Source: Trema orientale (Eukaryota; Streptophyta; Magnoliopsida; Rosales; Cannabaceae). Taken from it: 64,000 nt of DNA. How positions within the stretch are numbered: position 1 is the first letter of the stretch; the number at the start of each line of letters is the position of its first letter. Below the pieces are notes generated by a model. That model made no database searches, was not told the origin of the DNA, and worked only from the letters and a program-made list of their open reading frames with translations. The DNA is taken from NCBI GenBank assembly GCA_002914845.1, contig JXTC01000471.1, forward strand, positions 1-64,000, in the 5' to 3' direction. This document shows, one piece after another, positions 11,859 through 23,340 of the stretch. Position numbers and translations under genes: made by a program.

Positions 11859-12998
11859 CTTATTCTTAACAATTTAATTTTGTAAATCTGATTGAAAATG
11901 ATTGATTATGTGATCCATTACTCTAGAGGAGAGCATTTGAAGGTAAAAACTATTCTTTTATTATCTATGCGAGTTCTTGTCAGTTTAATAAAAGATAAAA
12001 ATTTATACTTGTAAACTCACTTGATTATTGGTTTTGTTTAATAAAATAAATCACTTGATTTTAATGGATTTGATTAACTTCGAAAATAAGACGCTAATAA
12101 TTTTGACCATATTTTAATGCTAATAGTGAAATATAGGAGAAATTATAACTCATTTACGTTACAAAAACTTTTAATTAAAAATATTGAAAATCCAAATCCG
12201 CCCCACATCTATCTAGTAAAAATTCTACCACAGTCAAATAATTTCAACTAGGGTTAAATATCCGGAAAAAAAATTTAATAATAATAATCACAAGTCGCTT
12301 CAAACATCTGACTATGTTTGACCATAATCAAACACATTCGACTCCGATTATGTTGTCCTTGCACCAGGGAAGAAAATAAACTCAACCATGATTCGACCAC
12401 AGTCGAAAAACTAGAAATATGTTTTAGAGATCCACTGAGCTCTACACCAACATAGCTATCTTCACTGACCTTAACTTCCAACAGGATCCCGAAATCATTT
12501 CACCAAGCCATACACAACATACAACATTGGAGAAGAACGAGCTCTCATCAGAAAATATGGTAGGTGAGAACAATGGAATGATTTCCTTCGCGCCCGAGTC
12601 TTTTTAAACAAGTCTGATTCATTTGTTCTTTTTTCCCTTTTTTTTTTCTTTTTCTTTTTGAAATCTAATATTTTGTTAGGGTATTTGGCTAAGTTTAATA
12701 GACAAAATGGAAATAAGGGTCAATTTTGAAAAGACTATTGAAAGAGTGGTAGTTATTACTGTGAAGCCATTAGTTAACCCATTATGTGAAAACCCATTCG
12801 AAGGATTCTTTCATCCACTTCTTAGTTTGTATCGAATCTAATTAATCCTTTTTGGTTTCATGATATAGTTTTTAGCAACTAAATCTAGTATTATTTTTAG
12901 ATTTATTATTTTTAAGTGGATGCATAAGAAGGAATATGTTTTAAGGAAATTATTTTTCAACTCCCTAATCCGTTCATGAACAAATATTCTTCTACTAA
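11859..12998. other. AT-rich intergenic DNA
   Basis: No gene, RNA or clear repeat structure is seen. The short minus-strand frame at 12275-12481 has no recognisable domain. Confidence 0.5.
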
Positions 12999-13475
12999 GA
13001 TAAATGACTCTACATCTCTAAACTATGGACAAAGTCTCACTTTTAGTTTTTAAACTTTGAAAGTTTTCTTTTTGATCCTTAAGTTATGAAAAACTTTCTA
13101 TTTTAGTCATTTTCGCTGTATATTTTGCTTTATTATTAATAGAATGAGCATATAAGACATATTTGCTCTTTTCTTATACTTATTTCATATGCAGAATCCT
13201 AGGTTAGTATATAAAGAGATTAGAACATTAATGAATAAGAAATAGTTACACATTTGACAATAATGCCTTTGAAAATTGTTTGAAATGTGATATTTTGTTG
13301 AAATCAATTATACAGAAAGACGAATGCGTCTCATTTTTTTTTTTTTGGTTAAGAATCAAACATAATATATATAGCAAAAATGAATAAAGTGAAATTTTTT
13401 CAACAATTTAAGGTCCAATATGTCGAAATTTTAAGTTGAGGATTGAAGTGAGACTCATCCCATGAGTCATTTATC
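12999..13475. mobile_element. Putative non-autonomous DNA element with short inverted ends
   Basis: The left end GATAAATGACTC (12999-13010) is repeated in inverse at the right end, GAGTCATTTATC (13464-13475). Both ends continue into a related stretch containing GTCTCACTT, TAGTTTTTAAACTTT on the left and the corresponding inverse on the right. No clean target duplication was found. There is no coding capacity. A non-coding MITE is likely, but a chance inverted repeat in AT-rich DNA cannot be excluded. Confidence 0.4.
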
Positions 13476-14514
13476 CTAGTTTCTACATGTAAAATTAATA
13501 TGTTAATGGTTTAGATTCTCAAATAACCGATTTTAGACTCAAAAATATTTTAATTGACGAATTACATTCTCTATTTCAAATGAATAAGATATTTAGGGCG
13601 TGTTTAGTACAGAAAAAGTTGATACCACAACCACAAAATGATATTTAACACGTGACCATATATATTGAAGAAGAAATTGGTGTGAACACGGAATTATTCA
13701 TCTTTGAAATCTCCTAACAAATTGAAAATTTGTATCTTGCCGAGAATAATACCTAAGCTAACTCCCTAAGCAACGAATCACTATAAGAACCCCAATTTTT
13801 TCTCCCAACACGGCAACACTACCTTTGTCGTGAAAATGCTTAATTTTCCCAAAGAGATAGAGAAAGTAATAGCTAATTACCTTTTATTAGTGTCACCTGT
13901 CTTAATTAATCAAATTTTATATAGGATATTATTGTTTTTCAGATTTTGAATTTGTTTACCTTTGTTTATACGTACTAATGGTTAGAAGACATGCTATTAT
14001 ATTCAGATTACATAGAGTTTGCCCATTTTATTCATAGTATTTCTTATCGCATCTTAGCATGGCCAAATCAAAATTTTTCGAGTTCTTCATTATAGAGTTT
14101 CAACCACAACTTTAGCCAACATTTTATATGCATCACAACTATTTAATACATATTGTTGTTTTCTTGTCATAAGCAATTGTTCCATTATCAACTAGCTTTT
14201 GTTCAAGTTTGAAAAAACAGACATTACCAATTGCGAGACAAAATGGTGTTTAAGGTCGATACTTTATCAACATTTGTTAAAACCAGTTGAGCTACTAGTG
14301 GTGTGTAGGACTTCTTCTGGCCAAATTGATTGGTATTTTCTATATGAAATTGTATCTCAAGGAGTTTGACCTTGTACCCATGGTCGTACTTCAATGTAGG
14401 CTCGACTTTCTTTTTGTTCGAATTTGTCACCTAAATGGACAATTTGGGTGTCTTATGTTATGTTCTTTTGGATGTGTTTTGTGGATGATAGGCAAAGTCA
14501 TAATTTTGTGAAGA
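13476..14514. other. Intergenic DNA, possible old repeats
   Basis: No gene is supported. Bases 14224-14430 carry a minus-strand frame of 68 codons without a known domain. On that strand TAGCTCAACTGG near 14290 resembles a tRNA A box, but the expected B box is not convincing. Confidence 0.4.
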
Positions 14515-15015
14515 AAAAGTCTGAAAATATAAGACTTGTATACATAAGGTTCATCAACATTTTGATCGAAACTATAAGACTTAATCGTCTCATTAAATCT
14601 TAGATCCATAATCTCGAAGCTTGCTTAAATCCATAGACGGACCTAAGTAGCTTGCAGATTTTTTGCTCTTGGTCTTTAGATACAAAACTTTTTGGTTGCA
14701 TTATGTAAATACTTTTATCAAGATAGCCATTCAAAAAAGTTGTTTTGATGTCTATTTGTCATATTTTATAGTCTAAACTTGCGACAATGGATAAGAGTAT
14801 ACAAAGGGGTTTAATCATAACTACTGGTGAGAAAGTCTCTTCATAGTCAACTCCTTCTTTTTGGGTATAACCCTTTGCCACTAATCTAAACTTAAATGTT
14901 TCAATCATTCCATTTACACCTCTTTTTTTTCTTATATCTATAAGTTCCCCATACATAATTGGAATACATGGATTTCATTTTTTGGTTCATAGCCTCTTGC
15001 CATTTTTAAATATAG
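14515..15015 (-). pseudogene. Ty1/copia reverse-transcriptase remnant
   Basis: The minus-strand translation shows successive copia reverse-transcriptase blocks: a degenerate WQEAMN-like start, [20 protein letters not shown] with FSPVV, then after a stop the TTFLNGYLDK block, a VYGFKQASRLW block, and finally IKSYSFDQNVDEPYVYK. Stops and frame changes separate the blocks. The catalytic YVDD block, integrase, protease and LTRs are missing. It is a decayed fragment of a copia element, unrelated in detail to the complete element at 53963-58677. Confidence 0.8.
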
Positions 15016-15863
15016 GACTGGATCAGACATAATTTGAATCTCACATAAATTCTGTTGACTATTGAGAATTCAAATAATGTCACAAGATAATCACATGTAG
15101 ATTAATCTTAATCCTGAGTGGTTTTAGACTCCTATTTAATGCATTATGTTTTTTGACATACTCGTTAAGGTTTGTTTTCAAATACACTGAATTACTTGTA
15201 TCTTGGGAATATAATGAGATAGATAGCTAGAAATGTAATTTACAGTATAGAATCCATTTCTTCCATTAGGAAGCTAGAAAGATGATTCTCATGTATATTT
15301 ATTCAGGATTTGAATAGTTTGAGTACTCAATTTATAATAGGCTTATAATTTAATTATTTACTAGAGAATCAACGGAACACAAGGATAAAGATGTAATTAG
15401 AGAGGTTAACAAAACAATTAAACTACATATAATGATTAAATCGATGGATTACTCATTGTTTTCAGAGTAAATTAATTCTGTAATTTTAAGAGTACAATTC
15501 TAAATTTTTAGTGAAGTAATATTGGAATTAATAAATTAGACAAGTTAGTTAAAGAGTTTAATTGATTGTCATATTTATTGGAGCTTCAATTATAGATCCA
15601 TAGAATCTCAATTCCACCTCTTACAAATACTATATTGGATATTATAATATTTCTACACACTTTGTCTAAATAAATAGTTATTTATTTGTAATTAATAATT
15701 GTTATTAATTAATTTTAATTTATAGAGAGATAAGTTTTCCAATTAATTTAAATTATGAATTTGAAAATAGTCATTATAAGATAATTATATAATATAAAAC
15801 TAAGAAATATAATATATATATATAAATGAGAAAAAGAAACGCACGTTATATATATATATATAT

Positions 15864-16094
15864 GTTCCCAATCCAATAGGTACTTTTTTTTAACCTATCT
15901 ATAGGTATTTATTTTTAGCTATTGGATCATAATCTAACGGCTACTATGATTTTGGTAGTTGGGAAAAAAAATAATAAAAATAAATACTTATTATTTAATC
16001 CTTTTCTCTCTCCAACTTTTAACGTGCATGATCAATTTTAATTGAGCAAAACAATACTTATGGATAGATAAAAAAAATACCCACTGGATTGGTG
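15864..16094 (+). mobile_element. Mutator-like MITE, copy B
   Basis: It starts GTTCCCAATCCAATAGGTA and ends with the inverted CCACTGGATTGGTG. It sits in a TA microsatellite, so the 9-bp duplication cannot be separated from simple repeat. Its middle (TAATAAAAATAAATACTTATT) matches copy E at 21359 and differs from copies A, C and D, so two subfamilies are present. Confidence 0.7.
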
Positions 16095-16110
16095 TATATA
16101 TATATATATA

Positions 16111-16315
16111 GGCACCAATCTAGTAGGTATTTTTTTTTTTTTACCTATACATAGGTATCAATTTAGCCAATAGTACGAGAGAGAAATAGCATTAATAATG
16201 CACGTCTTTTTATGTACCTCATTATAGTCGTTGGATCATCATCTAATGATGATCCAATGGCTAAAAAAAATACCTACACATAGGTTAAAAAAAAATACCT
16301 ACTGGATTGGCAACC
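16111..16315 (+). mobile_element. Mutator-like MITE, copy C
   Basis: It starts GGCACCAATCTAGTAGGTA and ends ACTGGATTGGCAACC, with a central palindrome built on TTGGATCATCATCT and its inverse. It lies only 16 bp from copy B, both within TA repeats. The middle belongs to the subfamily of copies A and D (GCACGTCTTTTTATG block). Confidence 0.8.
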
Positions 16316-16700
16316 TATATATATATATTTGTTTTTAATTAATTTAATTAATTAATTCCCTATACAAAAGAGAAAACCTAGCAGAAAAATATATTATGTA
16401 TTATATTCTACAGAGCCTCCATAAACTAGAGGAAAAAAAAAAGAATCTTCCTTATTCTATGTAGAAACTAATCTTACACAAAGTGTGAGTTTGAGAAATT
16501 TATTCACAATGCCCACACATTCATCCAGTTGTATTCGAGGCTTGGATTAGAATATGGTGGTTTAGAAGATAGAAAAGTTAGGATCCGCTAATAGGCTACA
16601 AGAGGTATTGGATCTATTCTCTTTAATGTTTTCTATGTTTTATAAATTAATATTATGCACTTATATAGTCAAACATTTTGAGAAAATTTTTAAATATTCC

Positions 16701-18361
16701 TGGGCCAATCTTCTACTGGTATTCACTGGAATAAAATTCTGAAAAATATTTTCATAAAATCATTTTCAAGAACACCATAGTTTTATAAAATCTAGAAACG
16801 CAGCAGAATTGGTAATTTAAAATTTTTTTATTTACAAAATATTTCGGATCGTGATCTAACATAAATTAACTTTTAATCTAGACAAGAACAATACTCGGAT
16901 TCGCTCCACAATCTTCTCGTCTTCCCGTCTATTCTCGAAAGCTATTTGATTGATCCGGTGGGTGGTCACCTTCTTGATTCCCAATAAAGAGATCCATAGA
17001 CGAATAAGAAGATAATCTTCTTGAACTGATTTCTTTGGGATGGCCGAAACACCAAGGACGGTGAATCCCCTAATATAGCCGATTTTCCTCTACTCTTCCT
17101 CTCTCTCTGTTATGTATGAAACACTCTTCTCTCAGGGGTGTTTCACATGTAACTCATGTAATGTACAGTTAGAGAACTTTTCTCTTAACTATAGAGAAAT
17201 TAGTAAACCCTAATAGGCTTGTTGGGCTCAACTGATCATCAAATAACTATTGGGCTTTTATTTGAGCTAGACAGGGGATCAGATAGATCCATAAAGCCCA
17301 AGCTCCAATGGACCATATACCCACAATCATAATTAACTTATAATTATGATTGGGCCTTGTCCATTAATATTGGGGCACACCACTATAGGCCAGTATTGAA
17401 CTCTTGAACTAAATATCATTTATTTTCTGTGAAGCTTATTATCAAATAATTAGCTTGATCCATTTAGCATATACTATACCTGTAGACGTACTTCTAGTGC
17501 AATGTCGTACTAGTAGAGTGAAATTACCGTATTACCTCTCTAGTACATATTTACCTTTGAGTTGTTATTTTTCATCTAATGAATAATAGTTGACTATGGT
17601 GTTTGTATCTGCTTATACCAATACAGTCAAATTCACATAGTGAATATCGGGGCCCTAGTTTATATTATCCAAATACTTGAAAAAACTCAAAGCGATATTA
17701 TATGCATGGCGTCCATCATGAAAAACGTTCTACACATTTCATATATCTTATCTTCCAAGATACCGGAGTTCGAACTATAAATTAGAACTAGTCCTTTAGT
17801 AACTCAAAAAGACAAAACATATGAAACTGAAAGTAAGTTCGTTAATCACTAGGATTAAGGTTTTCTACAATAGTGCTAGATTAGTGAAATTAGAAATTTG
17901 AGTTATGGCACTTAACCTTAAATTCTAATTCACTCAGTCCTGTTCGATGCTGTTATAACTTTCTTATAACACACTAATGTTTCTATCTGAAGACTCACTT
18001 CGATAATTGGAGACTTCATTATGAAAATAAACAATACTACATTTTATGGCATAGTAAAGTATTCCATCTTCAATATACAGAATGCGAACAATTTAATTTA
18101 GACATAATGAAATAAAGAATATAATGTCTCCCATATATGAACTTATCATACGAATAATTCTTTATTACTCATTATATGTCTCGGAATCTTTAGATGTTTG
18201 CATAAGATAAATATATACATCACATATATATCAATGGGACATAAATGAAGTAAAAATTTATAACATGGAATTTATTAACAACAAATAGATAACAAATAAT
18301 CCGATAAATATTGTTTATAATGTCAAAATAATAAACTAATTTATAGGACATTATTCTAACA
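16701..18361 (-). repeat. Copia-type LTR, 1.66 kb
   Basis: Read on the minus strand it starts TGTTAGAATAATGTCC and ends GATTGGCCCA, the TG...CA form. Toward its 3' part it has the block AATTCTGCTGCGTTTC typical of copia U5 regions, preceded by a leader-like region. A weak purine-rich GCAGAAGA precedes it on the minus strand, which would fit a 3' LTR. No primer-binding site follows its end and no 5-bp duplication was found. It could be a 3' LTR of a deleted element or a solo LTR. Confidence 0.55.
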
Positions 18362-18793
18362 TCTTCTGCTACAAATTCAATTTTAAAACCAATAATTGGT
18401 ACCAGAGTGGCTATATAAGTATATATTATTAATTATTTGTATGCATGTATAGGTATTGCATTAGTTTTGAAATGTTTTTGATGATAGATGAATGAATTTC
18501 ATATCATAGATATATGGTTAATATTTGTTTGTTAATTATATAGTTATTTAGGAATCAATTGTTTAATTGCAATTCATTTTGATTAGATCAAACGTTGTAA
18601 ACCCTAATTTGTCAGGTATAGATTTTGTTTTATTTTATTTTTTTTTTTCTTATAATTAATAAAGAAGACGATTGAGATGTTTTCGCCAAAGTCTGACTTT
18701 GTGCGTCGCAAAACCCACACTATAACACTAGATGATATTTCATTATAATTTTGATATGTAATATATCATATTATATATATATATATTAATATT
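18362..18793. other. AT-rich spacer with a primer-binding-site-like motif
   Basis: TTGGTACCAGAGTGG (18396-18410) resembles the TGGTATCAGAGC primer-binding site for initiator methionine tRNA, in plus orientation. The adjoining LTR is in the opposite orientation, so the motif is either a remnant of a different element or chance. Nothing else is seen apart from TA repeats near 18772-18790. Confidence 0.4.
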
Positions 18794-19041
18794 GGGCACC
18801 AATCCAGTAGGTTTTTTTTTTTTTTTTTTACTTATGCATAGGTATCAATTTGACCAATAAAAATTTATCATGCACATTTTTTTATAGTAAAAAGTAAGAG
18901 AGAGAAATAACATTAATAATGCACGTCTTTTCATATACTTCATTATAATTGTTGGATCACCATTAGATGATGATCCAACGGCTAGAAAAAGAAAAACCTA
19001 TACATAGGTAAAAAAAAAAAAACCCTACTAGATTGACAACC
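18794..19041 (+). mobile_element. Mutator-like MITE, copy D
   Basis: It starts GGGCACCAATCCAGTAGG and ends CTAGATTGACAACC, with the perfect 9-bp duplication ATTAATATT on both sides (18785-18793 and 19042-19050). It contains the GCACGTCTTTT block and the central GATGATCCAACGGC palindrome shared with copies A and C. Confidence 0.87.
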
Positions 19042-19050
19042 ATTAATATT

Positions 19051-19885
19051 TATAGAGCACCTGGTAATGAGACCAGGTACATTATAATGAGCTAAAAGAG
19101 TGCCTGGCCTAACAAAGGGTTTCTAACACTTATACTCACAAAAATCGAAACAAATTACAAAAATACGGAAGTCAAGCTTTTTTCCAGTTTTCGTACGGTT
19201 TTAATTAGGAAAATATCACTTTTTAAAAAATATTTAGAAAAGTACCATTTTTAAAATAGTCACTGGTTACCGGTTTCTGGAAACTAGTTACTGGTTACCA
19301 ATTATATACCAGTTATAAATATTTTTGGTTACTAGTTACCAGTTTCCAGAAACTAGAAACTGATTACCAGAAACTAGTTACTATTTTAAAAAATAGTATT
19401 TTTCTACATATTTTTTTAAAAGTGATATTTTTTTAATAAAAATAGTACCACATTTTGAAAAACATAAAACCACCGTATTTTTCAAATTCTTTTCTTAAAT
19501 ACCGTATTCCTTCTAATTTCCCCTCTAACAAAAGCCTTAAGTGCCTGGCTTCATTACTAGGTGCATGGGCTTATGTTTATGAGCCCAGATGCTTACATAA
19601 GATAAGTATGTGGCTTCATGACCAGGTGCATTATAATGAGCTAAAAGAGTGCCTGGCCTAACAAAAGTATTAAGTGCCTAGCTTCATGACTAGGCGCATA
19701 GGCTTATGTTCATGAGCCCAGATGCTTACATAAGATAAGTATGTGGATGGGCTATTATAGCCCCCACCCATTAGGTAGTCTAGCTTCATGACTAGGTGCA
19801 TAGGCTTATGTTCATGAGCCCAGATGCTTACATAAGATAAGTATGTGGATGGGCTATTATAGCCCCCACCCATTAGGTAGTCTAC
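19051..19885 (+). repeat. Tandem array of about 102-bp units, interrupted by a MITE
   Basis: The last two units (about 19680-19781 and 19782-19883) repeat with an exact period of 102 bp. Each contains GGCTTATGTTCATGAGCCC, a short palindrome, and GGGCTATTATAGCCC, another palindrome. A third partial unit is at about 19541-19617. A second module (ATTATAATGAGCTAAAAGAG then GCCTGGCCTAACAAA) occurs at 19082-19116 and 19631-19665. The 102-bp period is a multiple of three, which creates a repetitive minus-strand frame with no domain. Not coding. Confidence 0.85.
19117..19523. mobile_element. 407-bp foldback MITE, copy 1
   Basis: It is almost palindromic overall: left-arm blocks such as AATTACAAAAATACGG and TATCACTTTTTAAAA return inverted in the right arm, and the centre carries GGTTACTAGTTACC. 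Flanks are CCTAACAAA (19108-19116) and TCTAACAAA (19524-19532), a 9-bp duplication with one change. A copy of identical length is at 43698-44104 with a perfect 9-bp duplication. A 9-bp duplication points to a Mutator-like origin. Confidence 0.85.
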
Positions 19886-21358
19886 AAAATAAGTGGAACT
19901 GTTTTTTTTTTCCCAGCCAGGTCCACTTTAGCCCATTTGGTATTTTTAAAAATACTGGGCTAATTTTGTAAAAATATTTGTACTAGTGCCACTTTTTTTA
20001 TTTTTTTTAAAATAAATTTGATTTGTAAAAATACCAAAAGATGAGAGGAGGCCTAAGAAGACAAAAATTATAATAATTCGTTATTATTTTTTTTATTAAA
20101 TTATAATTTATTTTCCTAGAGGACATGACCATATATAATAACATGTCATTCATTATAGCCACTCATAATCATTAATGAATGTCTTGCATACATAACATAT
20201 TCATTTTAATTGTTTAGATAGAATATGGACCTGATTAAAATAAAGTTAGGAATAATGAATTGAATAATATAAATTAAGTTTAATAGTTAAATTTGATAAT
20301 ATCATATTTATTTAATTTAGGCTATCTTTATTAGTTATTTAATTCAATTCACCAAATTATTCCTACAATAATAAATTTAAATTTTTAAAAAATCTAGTAA
20401 TTTATTTATATAACCTCCTAATTAACAAATGGACATTTATCTATAAAAAATGATCATTAAGTTATAAATTAGTAATAATCATTTGCTCCCATAAATTCTC
20501 AAAAAAAAAAAAAGAAGAAAAAATGTTACAATAAATTCGACTTAATTTTGAACAATTAGGTGTTTCCTAAACCCCCCCTCCCAACTTTTGCCCTTAGTAT
20601 GAATTTACCCCATCATTTTTGACTTTATATTTAAGTGTCCCTTAAATAGTAAAAGTGTTATTCTTTTATTCCCCAACACTATCATTGTTAGAAGACCGTT
20701 AATGAGTAAAGTTCAAATGGTCTTCTTTTTATAATGTGTTAAATAAATTCTCTTAGTAGCTCTTTTTATTAGACATTTCTAAATAACTAATTTTTTTATA
20801 ATTAAATAAATGAAAGATAGGTAATTTTTTTACATGGTTGCATACATGTAACAATAAATAAATAAATAAATAAGAGGCATAATATAGCAGTTGTTACATT
20901 TATTCGTTAGTGCCATAAAATATTTTTAGAAGTTATGTCATAAAAAGTGCATAATTTCATAAAAAAACTCTCTAAAAACTGAAATGACTATCTAGTCTTT
21001 GCCTATTAATAGTTTTCTAACAATGTTAGTTTTAGGGGCAAATAAGGAACCCTTTTTCCTTAAAGTAATTAAATACAATGTTAAAAGTGAATTAATAACT
21101 TTTGATGACAATTTTATGGTGGGTTTGCGTCATTCAATTTAGAAGGCACTTTCATAAAAGAAAAAAAAATTATTTTGTTACTTGTCATTTTCATAAAAAA
21201 GGAATAAAATGAACACTTTGACAGAAAAGAGAGATTTTGCAAAAGTGGTCAAAGCCATTCAAAAAATATTCTCTCCAATTTTACGTACCTATTACTATTT
21301 ATTTTTCTTCAACATATTCCTCTTTTACCATAAAATTTTATTTTGGTAATACATATAT
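19886..21358. other. AT-rich intergenic DNA
   Basis: No gene is recognised. Around 20560-21060 the outer parts share inverted short blocks (TTTTGCCCTTAGTA against the inverse of TTAGTTTTAGGGGCAAA, and CATTGTTAGAA), which could mark another non-coding element, but termini are not clear. Confidence 0.4.
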
Positions 21359-21610
21359 GGGCACCAATCTAGTAAATATTTTTTTTTTCACCTATTTATA
21401 GGTATTTTATTTTAGCCGTTGGATCATTGATCTAATGGCTACTATAATTTAAGTAGTTAAAAAATAATAATAATAAAAATAAATACTTATTATTTAATAC
21501 TTTTCTCCCTCCTTCTTTTACCATAAAAATACATGTATGACCAATTTTAATTAGCCAAAATAATACCTATAAATATGTTAAAAAAGAAAATACCTACTAG
21601 ATTGGAAACC
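21359..21610 (+). mobile_element. Mutator-like MITE, copy E
   Basis: It starts GGGCACCAATCTAGTAAAT and ends CTAGATTGGAAACC. Flanks TACATATAT and TTTATATAT match at seven of nine positions. The middle matches copy B (AAATACTTATTATTTAAT block and the CTTTTCTCCCTCC tract). Confidence 0.75.
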
Positions 21611-21844
21611 TTTATATATATATATATATTGGCAAGAGAACTCTGGTGTGAGAAAGAGTAGGAAATTTTATTGGCACTTGGTAATGGCAACCGAATGTTA
21701 GATAAAATTTAAAGACTATTTAATACAAAAACCACATAAGTTTACACACTTTATTAAAATCAATCCTAAGTTTTTTTTTTTTTTTTTATGTTAAATAATA
21801 AATGCAAAGACGTGGAAGTATGAATATTAGATATTTATATCTTT

Positions 21845-21893
<49 letters not shown>

Positions 21894-22809
21894 AGCTCCT
21901 GATATTAGAGAATATGAATTTTATCATACCTATTCGTAATAAAAGCTTCACATAATATGAAATTGAAGAGTATAATCAGTAAATAATGTATTTGCACTAA
22001 TTTCCTCTGCCAATTTAGCATATGCTTTTCATACATATTAACACAGATATATTTATTACTAAAATGCAAAATCCTATATAATAATGATGAATTTTATCTG
22101 TTTAAAAAGGAATCATAATTTATTCTTAAAAAAAAAGAATCATAAACTTAATAAAAATATGCATATTTGGTAAACAAATAAGTAATTTTTATATAACCTG
22201 TAAATTAAAAATCAAGCCTTAATTTTAGCACCAAAGTAGAACTTAACTAAGAGATCATAAATATAATTAAAAAGCACACAACATAACTACAAATTATTAC
22301 CTTTAAAAAAAAACTACAAATTATTACCGAAAACAAATCTATCATTAATATAATGTGAAAAAAGTCCAAAAGTCTTGCTTGGGTATTTAAAGTTGGTAGA
22401 GGAGCATCATTAATTAGCACTAGTCAGTAGTCGCCAAAAGACATTAGTTTAGAGAGTTGACGACGCTAGTTAATGAGTAGTGAAATCCATTGAAAATCTC
22501 AAAGATATATATGTTTTTCCATGCAAGCTTCTTCTAGTTTCTAAATGTTTCCTTTTTATTTTTAAATCATAAAACCATTTGAAATACTGATTATGCTATT
22601 TGATTTCACACCATGTGAAGCGTACATTATGGGATATAACTTATATTCTTTAACATTAAGGGGGCTTTGCTCCAATAAAATGAAATTAAGGTTAATTTTA
22701 GTAAGATATTTGGACTTCAGAGTTTTTTTTTTTTTTGTTTGTATTAAATAGCCAAATTTAAATTGAAACACCAAACAAAAAGGATTAAAAAGTTTCAAAG
22801 AAAAATTTA
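21611..22809. other. Intergenic DNA with a 41-base poly-T run
   Basis: An unbroken run of 41 T occupies 21847-21887. It could be the poly-A tail of a retroposed sequence on the minus strand, but no LINE or SINE body was recognised beside it, so a slippage-expanded homopolymer is equally likely. No gene is seen in the rest. Confidence 0.5.
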
Positions 22810-23168
22810 GGCCCTGTTTGTTTTGCCTATTTGAATGTGTGTATTTGAATGGAAATTGTGGAATGAGTTATAATTGGAATGGAAGACATTTGAATGGAAA
22901 AAATAGTGGAATGGGTTATAATTAGAATGGGAGTATTGGAATGGACCATTCAAAAACACCTTTTCCCTTCCATTCTCATCCAAGACACAAAAATCCATTC
23001 AAATAGTTGATGTGACTGATGAACCATTTGAATGTAAAAACTAAATTGTTGAAACAAACACTCATTCCAAAAAACCATTTGAATAGAAAATTTAGAGTTG
23101 TTAAAATAAACACCCATTCAAATGGATTTTCCATTCCAATGGAATGGAATGGGCGAACCAAACGGCCC
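22810..23168. mobile_element. Tourist-like (PIF/Harbinger) MITE upstream of the patatin-like gene
   Basis: The left end GGCCCTGTTTGTTTTGCC and the reverse complement of the right end GGGCCGTTTGGTTCGCCC form imperfect terminal inverted repeats. Both sides carry the 3-bp duplication TTA (22807-22809 and 23169-23171), as in Tourist elements. Internal TTTGAATGG and CCATTCAAA blocks give further inverted symmetry. It ends 23 bp before a TATA box, so it is part of the upstream region of the next gene. Confidence 0.8.
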
Positions 23169-23191
23169 TTATTATTTCATAATTTCTTTTG

Positions 23192-23199
23192 TATAAAAG
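23192..23199 (+). promoter_or_regulatory. TATA box of the patatin-like gene
   Basis: TATAAAAG lies 142 bp before the ATG at 23341 and only 52 bp before an upstream in-frame ATG at 23251. Transcription would be expected to begin near 23222-23227. That leaves a leader of roughly 115 nt for the 23341 start and about 25-30 nt for the 23251 start. Confidence 0.6.
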
Positions 23200-23340
23200 T
23201 GAAATAATATCACGAAAGGGGGAAAGAAGAGGAGAAAAGAAAAGCCAACAATGAAGCACAAAGTTTTGGTACGAAAACCGAGAGAAACGTTAAACGTGAT
23301 GTTAAACAAGGTACCCAACAACAGAGCATCATTTTCATCC

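Larger units (their letters stand above)
15016..16700 (+). repeat. Probable copia LTR-derived DNA carrying two MITEs
   Basis: No gene is present. The segment around 16380-16640 has a leader-like layout similar to copia LTRs, and 15864-16094 and 16111-16315 are nested MITEs. It abuts the reverse-oriented LTR starting at 16701. Boundaries could not be fixed, so LTR origin is an inference. Confidence 0.3.

Noticed and set aside
13595..13620. MITE-like terminus GGGCGTGTTTAGTAC
   Set aside because: No inverted partner or target duplication was found nearby.
19670..19873. Minus-strand frame with a repeated 34-residue unit
   Set aside because: It results from a 102-bp tandem repeat whose length is a multiple of three. 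No domain, splice context or codon bias supports a protein.
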